This document shows, in pieces, positions 1 through 8,121 of a stretch of DNA of 15,023 nt. Where the stretch lies: NCBI GenBank assembly GCA_022361315.1, contig JAKSBB010000498.1, positions 1 through 15,023 on the forward strand. The letters run 5' to 3'. The notes under the pieces are model-generated. The model was not told the origin of the DNA, ran no database searches, and worked only from the letters and a program-made list of their open reading frames with translations. This stretch comes from Desulfobacterales bacterium (GTDB lineage Bacteria; Desulfobacterota; Desulfobacteria; Desulfobacterales; Desulfobacteraceae). Numbering within the stretch: position 1 is the first letter of the stretch; each line of letters starts with the position of its first letter. Made by a program: the position numbers and the translations under genes.

Positions 1-600
1 GAATTTTTTCAGCACATGCTGGAACGAATTGATTTTTCAAGGGATATACACTTCACTACCCGGACCACCATGGATACACTGGACTATTCAGGCCGGGGAC
101 TGAACGAGGGATCAAAAGTTGTTTTCGCTGCGGCCGGGTCCAAATTAAGGGCGTTGTCATCCAATTTACCGGCAGGATTTTCTCTGCCGGATGGCTTCCG
201 TGATCCCGTAATGGCCGCCCCCGGCATGGTTGTTATCAAAGGGCCGGCGTTCACGGACTATTCCTCAGAATCCCGGGTGATCGGCAGGCTGACGAAACAC
301 CTTGAAACGGTAGAGGGACTGGAAGGCCTGCCGATGATTGTTGTGACCGATGATCCGGACTTTGCCGGTAAAAATTTTGCAAACTTTCTATGGGTGACCT
401 TCCTGCGGTCAAATCCCTCCCATGACATCTACGGTGTCGGTGAACAGATTGTCCATAAGCATTGGGGATGCAGAGGACCAATGATCATTGATGCCAGAAT
501 AAAACCCTTTCATGCAAACCCGCTGCAACCGGACCCGGAGGTTGAAAAACGCGTCAGGGAGATGGGCAGGGCAGGGGGACCGTTGGCCGGGTTGATTTAA
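1..600 (+). CDS. UbiD-family decarboxylase, C-terminal part (5' end outside window)
   Basis: The reading frame is open from base 1 and ends at the TAA at 598-600, so the gene enters from the left; the first ATG at 16 is internal. About 199 residues are visible. The stretch LWVTFLRSNPSHDIYGV followed by KHWGCRGPMIIDARIKP is the conserved C-terminal signature of the UbiD family (3-octaprenyl-4-hydroxybenzoate carboxy-lyase type), which decarboxylates aromatic or unsaturated acids using prenylated FMN made by a UbiX partner. Substrate cannot be told from this fragment: in an anaerobe it could serve quinone biosynthesis or aromatic-acid metabolism. The prenyl-FMN and catalytic residues lie upstream of the window. 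It is followed after 47 bases by the DUF748 gene on the same strand. Confidence 0.88.
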   Translation, partial: EFFQHMLERIDFSRDIHFTTRTTMDTLDYSGRGLNEGSKVVFAAAGSKLRALSSNLPAGFSLPDGFRDPVMAAPGMVVIKGPAFTDYSSESRVIGRLTKHLETVEGLEGLPMIVVTDDPDFAGKNFANFLWVTFLRSNPSHDIYGVGEQIVHKHWGCRGPMIIDARIKPFHANPLQPDPEVEKRVREMGRAGGPLAGLI

Positions 601-647
601 ACTGCCCCTAAATTATACGACCACTGAGAATACAGCCGGAGGATAAT

Positions 648-3600
648 ATGGATAAGAAATTAATTCTTAAACGGATCGGTATCGGTATTGCCGTAGCAGC
701 CGTTTTATACACGCTTACCGGATTTTTCATTGTTCCCATAACGGCGAAATGGTTCATCAATTCGCGCTTGGGAGAAAAAATCGGCAGACCGGTACATGTG
801 TCCAATGTCCACTTTAATCCCTGGACACTGGCAGGTGGGATTGAAGGGCTCACCATTGCTTCCTTACCTGACACCTCAGGAGATGAGGAAAACGGCAAAC
901 CTGCCCCCCTTTTTTCAGTGGCGTCTCTACAGGTGAATCTGGCGGCCTCATCAATTTTTACGTTCTGCCCAACGGTTACCCAGGTGGAAATGGACAGCCC
1001 TCATTTCCGATTGGAACGGCACCGGGACAATTCATTTAATATTACTGATATCATCCAACGATTCTCAGACGGCACACCGAAGGCGTCCGCTGATGCGGAA
1101 AGTAAGGAGGGAATACCTTTAAGGGTGTCCAACGTTAAACTGAGCAATGGGCGCATCCTGTTTAAAGACCGTGTTGCAGACCTCGAACACCGCATCGATG
1201 CCATATCCCTTGATGTGCCCATTCTTTCGAGTATACCCAAGGAACGCAGTATCCCGATTGAAGCAATGCTGGGATTCACATTCAACGGTGGGAATATATC
1301 TCTTCAATTGAATGGTCAACCCTTTGCCCACAAGCGGTCTGCAAATGTTGAACTGAATATCAGTAGCCTGGCGCTGGGAAACTATTTCCCATATCTGCCG
1401 ATACCGGCCGGCCTGATCATTTCGTCTCCGGGCCAACTTGAAACCCGGCTGGCAATGGATTATGAGGAACGTGAATCCGGTTTACCCCGGATAGCCATTA
1501 GCGGGACTGTGAATCTCCACGACGTTTCTGCAGGAATGCTGCCGCAGGGTGGTGAAGAGGTGCAACCGCTAATCTCAATTCCCGGACTGCTCGTGGAACC
1601 TGCAGTTGAAGATCTGCTTTCAGAGGGGATTAAAATCGGCAACATATCCGTGGACAATGCTGAATTTCATCTGGAAAGAACCACCAACGGCGCTCTCCTG
1701 CCCTTAACCGTGCTGGCCGCTTCAAACAAAACGACTGAAACTTCGGGCAAAGATATCACCCGAAAGGGTATTTCTCCTATTCCTGTTGATATTGCCCGGG
1801 CCGAAATTAAAAATGCCACCCTCAACTTTCTGGACAATGCCGTTACCCCGGCATTTGGGGCGACGGTTAAACATACCGGACTGGTTGTCCGTGACCTCAG
1901 GGCCAATGAAAAACTGACCTTTTCATATGCCTTAAGCGCCGTCAGTGAAGCCATTGAAAATTTTAATCTTGAGGGGAATGCCAGTGTGGCTGTTTCACAA
2001 TCAGGACCCGACATAAGTCTCGAAGGAAAAATCGGTGTAGGGGGTATTTTACCTGAACGACTGAAGGCATATTATACACCTTTTATCGGTGACGCGATTG
2101 GCGTGGGCCGTTTGGATGTGGGATCGGACTACCGGTTCGTCCTGAATGAGGGTACACCGGCCGGCGGATTACACGGTGGGAAATTAAATATTTCGGACAT
2201 TCGTTTAAGTGATCAAACAAACGACACACCTGCGGTTCAATTGGGAAGTTTAGGAATTTCCGATATTGGATTCAGCCTGGATGATAAACAATTGATGATC
2301 GGATCGGTAACCACGGATCAGGGCCGGATACAAGCCCTCCGGGACAATGCCGGTAAAATCAATATTCTACAGACGATCCTGTCGCTTCCTGTTTTGAACA
2401 GGAAAGATGAGGACAGCAAACCTTCGAGTGCTGCCCCTCAGACATCACCTGCCTGGGATATAAAACTCGGTCAAATCACCGTGGATGATTATACCATCGG
2501 CTTTACCGACGAGATGCACACGGAACCGATAAACATGAAAGTGTCGGATATCCGGTTACGTGCAAACCCTTTTGGTACGGAGAACAATCCAAAGGGTAGC
2601 TTTTCAGCAGATATGACATTGAAAACCGGAGGCAAACTGGTTGTAGACGGTACAATGGATATCCCGGACTCAAAAGCGGATATGCGTATTTTATTTAACA
2701 AGGTTAATCTTAAGGCGGTTCAGCCTTATTTTACCGATCATCTGAATATCAGCATCGAAGATGGCCACCTCCAGTCAAAAGGAAATCTATTATTGGACTG
2801 GGGGAATAAAAAGAAGCCAACCGTGACCTTTCTGGGAGAGGCGGGTATAAACGACTTTATTTCCAAAAATAAAGCCACGGGTAATGATTTTTTCAAATTC
2901 AAATCATTTTATCTTGGTGGCATGGACGTTTCCGTATTTCCCTTAAAGGTGCGTATCAGGGAAGTCTCCCTGTCTGATTTTTATAACAGGGCCGTTTTAT
3001 CAAAGGAAGGACGGCTGAACATCAGTGATATTATCGTTAAAAATGAGCCGATCCACACTAAAGAGAGGGTGGCGGAGACTGAAAAAGCGGCGTTGCCTGA
3101 GGTGTCAATCGACACCCTTACCATCCAGGGGGGACACGTTAATTTTGCGGATTACCTGACAACGCCAAATTATACGGCCAATATGACGGATATTGCCGGC
3201 AGCGTCACCGGGCTGTCCTCCCGGGGTGACAAACCCGCATCTGTCCGCCTCAAAGGGCTCCACGGAACCCACTCCCCCCTTGATATTTCAGGTACCATTG
3301 ATCCACTTAAACAGACACCTGCCGTGGATCTGGGGGTGTCATTCAAGAATATTGAACTTCCCCAGTTCAACGCCTATGCCAAAAAATACCTGGGCTATGA
3401 AATTGAAAAGGGTAAGCTGATTCTCGAACTCCAATACAAGATAAACGGAACGTCTCTGGATTCTTCCAATCGCATCTTTTTCGACCAGTTTACCCTTGGA
3501 CAACGGGTGGAAAGTGAGGACGCCACCAGTCTGCCCGTGGAACTGGCCATTTCCCTTCTGAAAAATTCCAGGGGTGAAATTGATCTGGACGTGCCGGTCA

Positions 3601-4274
3601 GCGGTGATCTCAGTGACCCTGAATTCAGTTACGGCGGTGTCATTTTTAAAACGGTGTCTAACCTGATGTTCAGCATTGTGAAAGCCCCGTTTAAAATTTT
3701 AGGCAACCTTATGGGATTTGGCGGGGAAGAGCTTGGGGCGGTTGCCTTCAGCCCGGGCAGCCATCATCTGGATGACGGGGCAAAGGAAAATCTTGAGCAA
3801 CTGACAGCCCTGTTGGTGGACAAACCCCAAATTTCCCTTGAAATTCTCGGGCGGTTTGATCCGATTCAGGACGATACACAATTGCGTCAACAACGGTTTA
3901 AAGAAATGCTGGCCAGCCATTTATCCGGTTCGGGGTCGCCGGATAATATCAATTTGGACATTATCACCCCCGAACAGAGAGACGCAGCTGTTGCTGCGGC
4001 ATATACCGCGGCCGCATTTCCAAAACCCAAAGATGCCGCAGGAAACGAAATGGCCATCACCACCGATGAAAAAGAAAAACTGCTCATTACGGCCTTATCT
4101 ATTCCGGAAGCTGATTTAGAAGCCCTTGCCCGTCAACGGTGCGATACCGTGCGAGACTACCTTGTGGTTACCGGCAAGGTTGATCCCGGCCGAATTTTTA
4201 TCCATAAACCGGCACCAACGGAAGAAACGGATACAGAAAACCAACGGGTAAAAACCCTGTTTAAACTTAAATAA
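648..4274 (+). CDS. DUF748 (AsmA-like) envelope protein, 1208 aa
   Basis: The ATG at 648 has GGAGG at 638-642, five bases upstream. Residues about 8-31 form one membrane helix next to a Lys/Arg-rich start, so the rest should be periplasmic. The body is a long run of beta-rich segments with recurring patterns such as VSNVKLSNGRILFKD and LTIQGGHVNFADY, typical of DUF748 and AsmA-type proteins, which are now viewed as relatives of bridge-like lipid transfer proteins (YhdP, TamB). The C-terminal part, around residues 1030-1070, has the FSPGS...L...A..NL..L...L motif followed by LEILGRFDP, an OmpA-like feature usual at the end of DUF748 proteins. Likely role: outer-membrane biogenesis or transport of lipid between the membranes. 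Family assignment is strong; function is inferred from relatives. A DUF374 acyltransferase-like gene follows after 92 bases, which fits a lipid theme. Confidence 0.85.
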   Translation: MDKKLILKRIGIGIAVAAVLYTLTGFFIVPITAKWFINSRLGEKIGRPVHVSNVHFNPWTLAGGIEGLTIASLPDTSGDEENGKPAPLFSVASLQVNLAASSIFTFCPTVTQVEMDSPHFRLERHRDNSFNITDIIQRFSDGTPKASADAESKEGIPLRVSNVKLSNGRILFKDRVADLEHRIDAISLDVPILSSIPKERSIPIEAMLGFTFNGGNISLQLNGQPFAHKRSANVELNISSLALGNYFPYLPIPAGLIISSPGQLETRLAMDYEERESGLPRIAISGTVNLHDVSAGMLPQGGEEVQPLISIPGLLVEPAVEDLLSEGIKIGNISVDNAEFHLERTTNGALLPLTVLAASNKTTETSGKDITRKGISPIPVDIARAEIKNATLNFLDNAVTPAFGATVKHTGLVVRDLRANEKLTFSYALSAVSEAIENFNLEGNASVAVSQSGPDISLEGKIGVGGILPERLKAYYTPFIGDAIGVGRLDVGSDYRFVLNEGTPAGGLHGGKLNISDIRLSDQTNDTPAVQLGSLGISDIGFSLDDKQLMIGSVTTDQGRIQALRDNAGKINILQTILSLPVLNRKDEDSKPSSAAPQTSPAWDIKLGQITVDDYTIGFTDEMHTEPINMKVSDIRLRANPFGTENNPKGSFSADMTLKTGGKLVVDGTMDIPDSKADMRILFNKVNLKAVQPYFTDHLNISIEDGHLQSKGNLLLDWGNKKKPTVTFLGEAGINDFISKNKATGNDFFKFKSFYLGGMDVSVFPLKVRIREVSLSDFYNRAVLSKEGRLNISDIIVKNEPIHTKERVAETEKAALPEVSIDTLTIQGGHVNFADYLTTPNYTANMTDIAGSVTGLSSRGDKPASVRLKGLHGTHSPLDISGTIDPLKQTPAVDLGVSFKNIELPQFNAYAKKYLGYEIEKGKLILELQYKINGTSLDSSNRIFFDQFTLGQRVESEDATSLPVELAISLLKNSRGEIDLDVPVSGDLSDPEFSYGGVIFKTVSNLMFSIVKAPFKILGNLMGFGGEELGAVAFSPGSHHLDDGAKENLEQLTALLVDKPQISLEILGRFDPIQDDTQLRQQRFKEMLASHLSGSGSPDNINLDIITPEQRDAAVAAAYTAAAFPKPKDAAGNEMAITTDEKEKLLITALSIPEADLEALARQRCDTVRDYLVVTGKVDPGRIFIHKPAPTEETDTENQRVKTLFKLK

Positions 4275-4366
4275 GGGCGGGAGGATTGGGCTGCAAACAT
4301 CTTTCACCTTGATTTCCGGTGGTAATCTGGTAGATTTCAGGTCTTTGTCAATTTAGGAGACCACTT

Positions 4367-5011
4367 ATGTTTAAACGCCTGAAGTTTCTTATTTATACCA
4401 GAGGATTTATCTTTTTTGCCTATTACCTGATTCGGTGTTACTCCAAAACATTTCGGTTGAAGGTAGAAAACGAGGAGCGCTTCAGGCAACTTCTGGCCGA
4501 AGGAAAAACAGTGATTCTCTGTACCTGGCATCAGCAGTTTTTTTCTGCCATACGTCATTTTAAAACCTATTCAAATTTAAATCCCGGGCTGATGATCAGC
4601 CAGAGCCGTGACGGAGATCTGATATCCGGCGTTGCAAACCGGACAGGCTGGCATACGCCGAGAGGATCCTCTTCCAGGGGAGGAAAGCAGGCCATGGATG
4701 CCATGATCGACCATATCCGTGAGTACGGATTCGGTGCCCATATCCTGGATGGCCCCAGAGGCCCCATCGGGAAAATAAAGCCCGGCATCATTAAAATGGC
4801 CATGGATACAAACGCAGTCATCGTTCCCTTCTACACCGAGTCAGACAACCCCTGGTTTTTTAACTCTTGGGACCGGTTCATGCTGCCCCGGCCGTTTTCA
4901 AAGGTTAAAATCCGGTTTGATTCTCCGGTTTACCTGGACCGGGAGGGGGCGTCTTTCGAAGAACTGCGTCTTGATTTGGAGAACAAGATGACCCCCGGCC
5001 TTCATATATAA
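4367..5011 (+). CDS. DUF374 lysophospholipid acyltransferase-like protein
   Basis: The 214-residue protein starts at the ATG at 4367 with AGGAGA at 4355-4360. Residues about 8-24 are hydrophobic and probably anchor it to the inner membrane. The order of motifs is that of DUF374 in the LPLAT superfamily: CTWHQQ (52-57), SQSRDGD (78-84), RGSSSRGG (99-106), LDGPRGP (127-133) and KPGIIKMA (138-145). In this family the usual acyltransferase HX4D box is replaced by a WH-x motif near residue 55, as seen here. Members are thought to acylate lipid A precursors, lysophospholipids or other envelope lipids; the real substrate is not known from sequence. Length is normal for the family. It follows the DUF748 gene and precedes a small membrane zinc-ribbon gene. 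Confidence 0.85.
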   Translation: MFKRLKFLIYTRGFIFFAYYLIRCYSKTFRLKVENEERFRQLLAEGKTVILCTWHQQFFSAIRHFKTYSNLNPGLMISQSRDGDLISGVANRTGWHTPRGSSSRGGKQAMDAMIDHIREYGFGAHILDGPRGPIGKIKPGIIKMAMDTNAVIVPFYTESDNPWFFNSWDRFMLPRPFSKVKIRFDSPVYLDREGASFEELRLDLENKMTPGLHI

Positions 5012-5131
5012 CTGACAAAGGGTGGCCCCTGTGGAAAAGAAGATTGACTTCCTGGTTGCTTTCTGAACAAGATAGGGACATTGCATCTGGCATGAAATGA
5101 ATCTCATATAAACACCGGAGGACCCAAATCC

Positions 5132-5503
5132 ATGGATAATTCCCCTGAGAAGGCCGTGTTTTTCCATTTTAGATTTAAATTTCTCGCCGTCACCTCCATT
5201 GCATTCCTTTTATACATAATTTTAACCGGGGCATCAGAGTTGGATCAATTTGCATCCAGCCCCCAGTTCAAGCTCATGGGCCCATTTTTTATGCTGGCCG
5301 GGATTTCATTCCTGATTTTCAGGCGGGTGCCTATCAAATGTCCCCACTGCTTTAAACTGGTGTCCACAAAGAAAGACTGGACCTGTTGCGAATGCGGCAA
5401 ATCCCAGGGTAAAGAAAAATATCTCGTTGATAAATGCGTGCACTGTCGACAGGTTCAGGCCGTCAGTTCCTGCGACCACTGCGGTAAACCATTCCGGCTG
5501 TAA
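5132..5503 (+). CDS. Small membrane protein with C-terminal double zinc ribbon
   Basis: A 123-residue protein whose ATG at 5132 is preceded by GGAGG at 5117-5121, a slightly long spacing of 10 bases. Residues about 15-33 and 47-64 are two hydrophobic helices. After these come four pairs of cysteines: C70/C73, C85 (or C86)/C88, C102/C105 and C114/C117. This spacing fits two consecutive zinc ribbons (CPHC...CCEC and CVHC...CDHC) on the cytoplasmic side. I do not recognise a named family. The gene lies 120 bases after the DUF374 gene and converges with the receiver-kinase gene, with only 23 bases between their stops and no clear terminator hairpin. Possible roles are a membrane-tethered protein-protein or nucleic-acid adaptor. 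Coding status is well supported by the ribosome binding site and the cysteine pattern. Confidence 0.72.
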   Translation: MDNSPEKAVFFHFRFKFLAVTSIAFLLYIILTGASELDQFASSPQFKLMGPFFMLAGISFLIFRRVPIKCPHCFKLVSTKKDWTCCECGKSQGKEKYLVDKCVHCRQVQAVSSCDHCGKPFRL

Positions 5504-5526
5504 AACCCGAACCTGATGTTGAAAAA

Positions 5527-7041
5527 TTAGAGTCTCGGTTGAATCTCCGGAGAAGGCGTCTGGCTGGGCAGGTAGATCACCACTGTCGTTCCTTCGGTGG
5601 CCGTACTGGTCACTTTAATATCTCCACCACAACTTAATATGGTGCTTTTTGCAAAGGAAAGCCCGAGTCCCTTATGCCCATTCTGCCATCCGGTATAATA
5701 GGGGGTAAAGATTTTTTCAATGGCCTCCTGGGGAATTCCCACACCGATGTCACTGACGGTGATGGAGATCCAGGGATCCTCATACCGGCTTGATATGGAT
5801 ATAATTCCCTGGGTGGTAACCGCCTTGAATGCATTATCTACAACGGCCTCAAAGGCTTGACTGATACTATGTTCCGGCAGGGTGACCTTTGGAATATCCT
5901 GAAGATCAAGTTGGATATCAATCCGTTGATTTTCATAGGTCAGTTTGCCGGAAATTTCTCTGACAAGTGTGTTGAGATCTATGGATTTATGGGGTTCATC
6001 ATTAATGGCGACAAAGAGTTTGATGTCGTTGATGGCATCTGCGATCTTCTGGATCCCTTCAATGGAGTCCTGAATAATTTTCGGATATTTTTCCAGAATC
6101 GTATCCAGGTCTATCTCCGACTTATAGGCTTCGATTTCAAGGGACTGAGCCCGGGCGGCCTCTTCGAGTTCCTGACGTGTACCCTGGTGTGAGGTAATTA
6201 TGGCTTCCAGGGTGTTATACTTTTCCAGCAGGAAAGTAATTTGCTGACGGTACAGGGTCATCTTCGACAGATTGCCCCTGATCATTTCATTGGAAGAGGT
6301 CAGGGAGTCCAGAGATGCGGCGGATAGATCGGAAACAATGGCGGCCTTCTGGGTTACCATCAATTGCTTTTCAGTGGCTTCCAGCGTGCTCAGGGCTTCT
6401 TTTAGCCTCTGGGTTTTGCTTTCAATCATTCGCTCAAGGCTTCTGTTGTACTTGGTCAGATTAGATTCGGCAACAATTCTGCGGGCGATTTCCTCGTTCA
6501 GACGGATATTTTTAGACTGAATTTCTTTATTTTTCTCTTCCAGTTCCACCAGATGAATATAAGAGCGAAGGGCCGTGGTGATGGTGGTGAACAGCTTCTG
6601 ATTTGTCAGCTCGGTTTTTTCTTTATAATCGTTGATATCGTAGTTGAGTATGACATCTTTTTCCGGGGCTTTCCCCGGTTGTCCCGTTCTCAGAACGATG
6701 CGTATTTTCGTATTATTGAGTTCTTCCCGGATGAACCTGGCCACCTCCAGCCCGGCATCTTTGGTTTCCATCACAACGTCCAGAAGGCAACAGGCAATGT
6801 CGGGGGTGTCCTGAATCACTTTTTTGGCTTCAGCACCGGAAAAAGCGGAGATAAACTCCAGGCCGTACTCCTGGTATTGATAATCATTGAGAACCAGCTT
6901 CGTCATCACATGGATTTCATTTTCATCATCCACAATCAACAGCTTAAAGCTTTTATTCGGCGAAGGCTGTCCTTCTTGCGGGGATTCCGCGGCAAATGAC
7001 AATGTCTCGCTTTTTGAGTACTGTTTTTTGGGATTGTTCAT
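5527..7041 (-). CDS. Receiver domain + histidine-kinase-like protein lacking the phosphoacceptor His
   Basis: The 504-residue soluble protein starts at the ATG at 7039-7041 with GGAG five bases upstream. Residues 33-160 are a receiver domain: acidic pair D38/D39, phosphoacceptor D88 in LLDVVME, T119 in RTGQPG, and K140/K142 in NDYKEKTEL. Residues about 163-235 are a long coiled coil. Then comes a dimerisation region and a C-terminal ATPase domain with an N box at VVDNAFKA (N403), G1 at DIGVGIP (D431) and G2 at GHKGLGLSFAK (455-465), so ATP binding looks intact. In related kinases the helix reads AGVAHEINNP...NL...LLEKY; here the aligned stretch is AASLDSLTSS...NL...LLEKY, placing D245 where the histidine should be. 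It probably acts as a phosphatase, an ATP-dependent switch or a non-phosphorylating partner. It follows nfo after 104 bases but has its own candidate promoter. Confidence 0.85.
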   Translation of the reverse strand: MNNPKKQYSKSETLSFAAESPQEGQPSPNKSFKLLIVDDENEIHVMTKLVLNDYQYQEYGLEFISAFSGAEAKKVIQDTPDIACCLLDVVMETKDAGLEVARFIREELNNTKIRIVLRTGQPGKAPEKDVILNYDINDYKEKTELTNQKLFTTITTALRSYIHLVELEEKNKEIQSKNIRLNEEIARRIVAESNLTKYNRSLERMIESKTQRLKEALSTLEATEKQLMVTQKAAIVSDLSAASLDSLTSSNEMIRGNLSKMTLYRQQITFLLEKYNTLEAIITSHQGTRQELEEAARAQSLEIEAYKSEIDLDTILEKYPKIIQDSIEGIQKIADAINDIKLFVAINDEPHKSIDLNTLVREISGKLTYENQRIDIQLDLQDIPKVTLPEHSISQAFEAVVDNAFKAVTTQGIISISSRYEDPWISITVSDIGVGIPQEAIEKIFTPYYTGWQNGHKGLGLSFAKSTILSCGGDIKVTSTATEGTTVVIYLPSQTPSPEIQPRL

Positions 7042-7089
7042 ACCGTCTCCGATTTAGGCGAATTTTCAGGTTACGATGCGGGTTGATTA

Positions 7090-7118
7090 ATGGTATTAAA
7101 TTTGCCGGGGGTTGTCAA
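7090..7118 (-). promoter_or_regulatory. Sigma-70-like promoter for the receiver-kinase gene
   Basis: Reading the minus strand, a perfect TTGACA at 7118-7113 is followed after exactly 17 bases by TACCAT at 7095-7090, which matches TATAAT at four of six positions. The predicted start would be near 7083, giving a leader of about 42 bases before the ATG at 7041. This would uncouple the gene from nfo upstream. Consensus match only; no experimental support. Confidence 0.45.
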
Positions 7119-7145
7119 TGTGGTTTAGCGAGGCAAGGGAATTGG

Positions 7146-8012
7146 TTATGGCCAAAGTGCAAGCGCCTTAAGCTTCTTCAAATTAATTTCGTCCATATCT
7201 GCGCCCGCTTCTTCTTTGGGGGTTTCCAGAATAACAGGAAGGGACTTGAGTCTGTCGTCGGTCAAAATGGCACTGAAACCGGTGGTGCCGATTTCACCGT
7301 TCCCGATATGGGTGTGGCGGTCTTTTCGACTTCCCAGAGGCGGAATGGAATCATTGGCATGAATAAGCCGAAGACGTTGAATATCAATATGGCGGTGAAA
7401 CTCATCTAAGGTGGCGTTCAGAGCTGAGGGGGACCGCAGGTCATATCCGGCTGCAAAGACGTGGCTGGTGTCCAGACAGACACCCACCGCCTGGGGCCGG
7501 TCAAGGCTTTGAATCAATTGACCGATTTCCTCGAACCGGCTGCCCAGGCAGGTGCCTGCCCCTGCGGTTGTCTCAATCAAGAGTTCAGGAAATGTGCCGT
7601 CGTCCAGGGACAACACCGAATTGAGACTTTGGCGAGCCGTTTCAAGCCCGGCGTCTGTTCCCCGGCCCAAATGTGCACCGGGATGAAGCACAACCCCTGT
7701 CAGACCAAGTAAACCGGACCGCTCCATTTCTGCCAGGAGTGCAGAAATGGATTTTTCAAGTTTCTCAGGCTCTTTGGAGGCGATATTGATGAGGTACGTA
7801 CAATGGGAAAAGATCAGGTGGATGGCGGTTTCCTTTTTCGCATTCCGAAACCTGCCCACCTGTTCCTCGGTCAGATTAGGATCCTTCCAGGAACGTGCAT
7901 TTTTAGTAAAAATCTGGACCGCGTCACAATCTAATTTACGGGCAGTGTAAAGTGCATTTTCAAGTCCGCCTGCAACGGAGAAATGGGCACCGAAATAATG
8001 GGTTCGGCTCAT
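7146..8012 (-). CDS. nfo: Endonuclease IV (AP endonuclease, deoxyribonuclease IV)
   Basis: Zinc-dependent base-excision repair enzyme that cuts DNA 5' of abasic sites and removes damaged 3' ends. I chose the ATG at 8012 (288 aa, MSRTHYFGAHFSVAGG), which aligns with the MKYIGAH start of E. coli Nfo; an in-frame TTG at 8045 would add 11 residues of unlikely sequence. All nine metal ligands of the family can be placed: H70 (SHCTYLIN), H110 (LHPGAH), E147 (LIETTAG), D181 and H184 (LDTSHVF), H218 (LIHAND), D231 and H233 (DRHTHIG) and E263 (VILETP), each within one or two positions of the E. coli numbering. It lies 90 bases downstream of the DUF294 gene on the same strand, so it may be cotranscribed; a functional tie to the transport and signalling genes is not evident. 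Confidence 0.95.
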   Translation of the reverse strand: MSRTHYFGAHFSVAGGLENALYTARKLDCDAVQIFTKNARSWKDPNLTEEQVGRFRNAKKETAIHLIFSHCTYLINIASKEPEKLEKSISALLAEMERSGLLGLTGVVLHPGAHLGRGTDAGLETARQSLNSVLSLDDGTFPELLIETTAGAGTCLGSRFEEIGQLIQSLDRPQAVGVCLDTSHVFAAGYDLRSPSALNATLDEFHRHIDIQRLRLIHANDSIPPLGSRKDRHTHIGNGEIGTTGFSAILTDDRLKSLPVILETPKEEAGADMDEINLKKLKALALWP

Positions 8013-8040
8013 GTCAGACAACTCTTTTAATCTGGGGCTT

Positions 8041-8066
8041 GTCAATATCAGACGCCCCTTGTAAAT
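8041..8066. repeat. Imperfect direct repeat, copy 1 (partner at 8096-8121)
   Basis: This stretch between the DUF294 stop and nfo resembles 8096-8121, which covers the last codons and the stop of the DUF294 gene. Both begin GTCAATATCA, and about 21 of 26 bases match, 55 bases apart. Read on the minus strand, copy 1 encodes RFTRGV-stop and copy 2 EFTGVV-stop, so it may be the worn remnant of a small tandem duplication of the gene end. Confidence 0.5.
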
Positions 8067-8075
8067 CTAATTTAC
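8061..8075. repeat. Short perfect inverted repeat upstream of nfo
   Basis: GTAAAT-CTA-ATTTAC, a six-base palindromic arm with a three-base spacer, about 50 bases upstream of the nfo ATG. It is AT-rich and lacks a T-tract on the minus strand, so it does not look like a terminator; it could be an operator or chance. Confidence 0.25.
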
Positions 8076-8095
8076 GGTTTTTTAAGTACGGACCC

Positions 8096-8121
8096 GTCAA
8101 TATCAAACGACCCCGGTGAAT
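8096..8121. repeat. Imperfect direct repeat, copy 2 (end of DUF294 gene)
   Basis: Partner of the repeat at 8041-8066. It contains the TGA stop at 8105-8103 and the codons for the last residues of the DUF294 protein. Confidence 0.5.

Noticed and set aside
5088..5104. TGGCATGAAATGAATCT as a sigma-54 site before the zinc-ribbon gene
   Set aside because: It has the -24 TGGCA but no GC at the required -12 position.
5504..5526. Possible bidirectional terminator between the converging genes
   Set aside because: Only 23 bases separate the stops and no stable stem could be drawn; the AAAAA run alone is not enough.
8013..8045. TTG start of nfo at 8045, giving 299 residues
   Set aside because: The extra 11 residues fall in the repeated intergenic stretch, have no ribosome binding site and extend beyond the usual Nfo start; ATG at 8012 fits the family.
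7928..8077. Identical 14-base stretch AATCTAATTTACGG at 7928-7941 and 8064-8077
   Set aside because: One copy is inside nfo codons; a 14-base match is expected about once by chance in a window this size.
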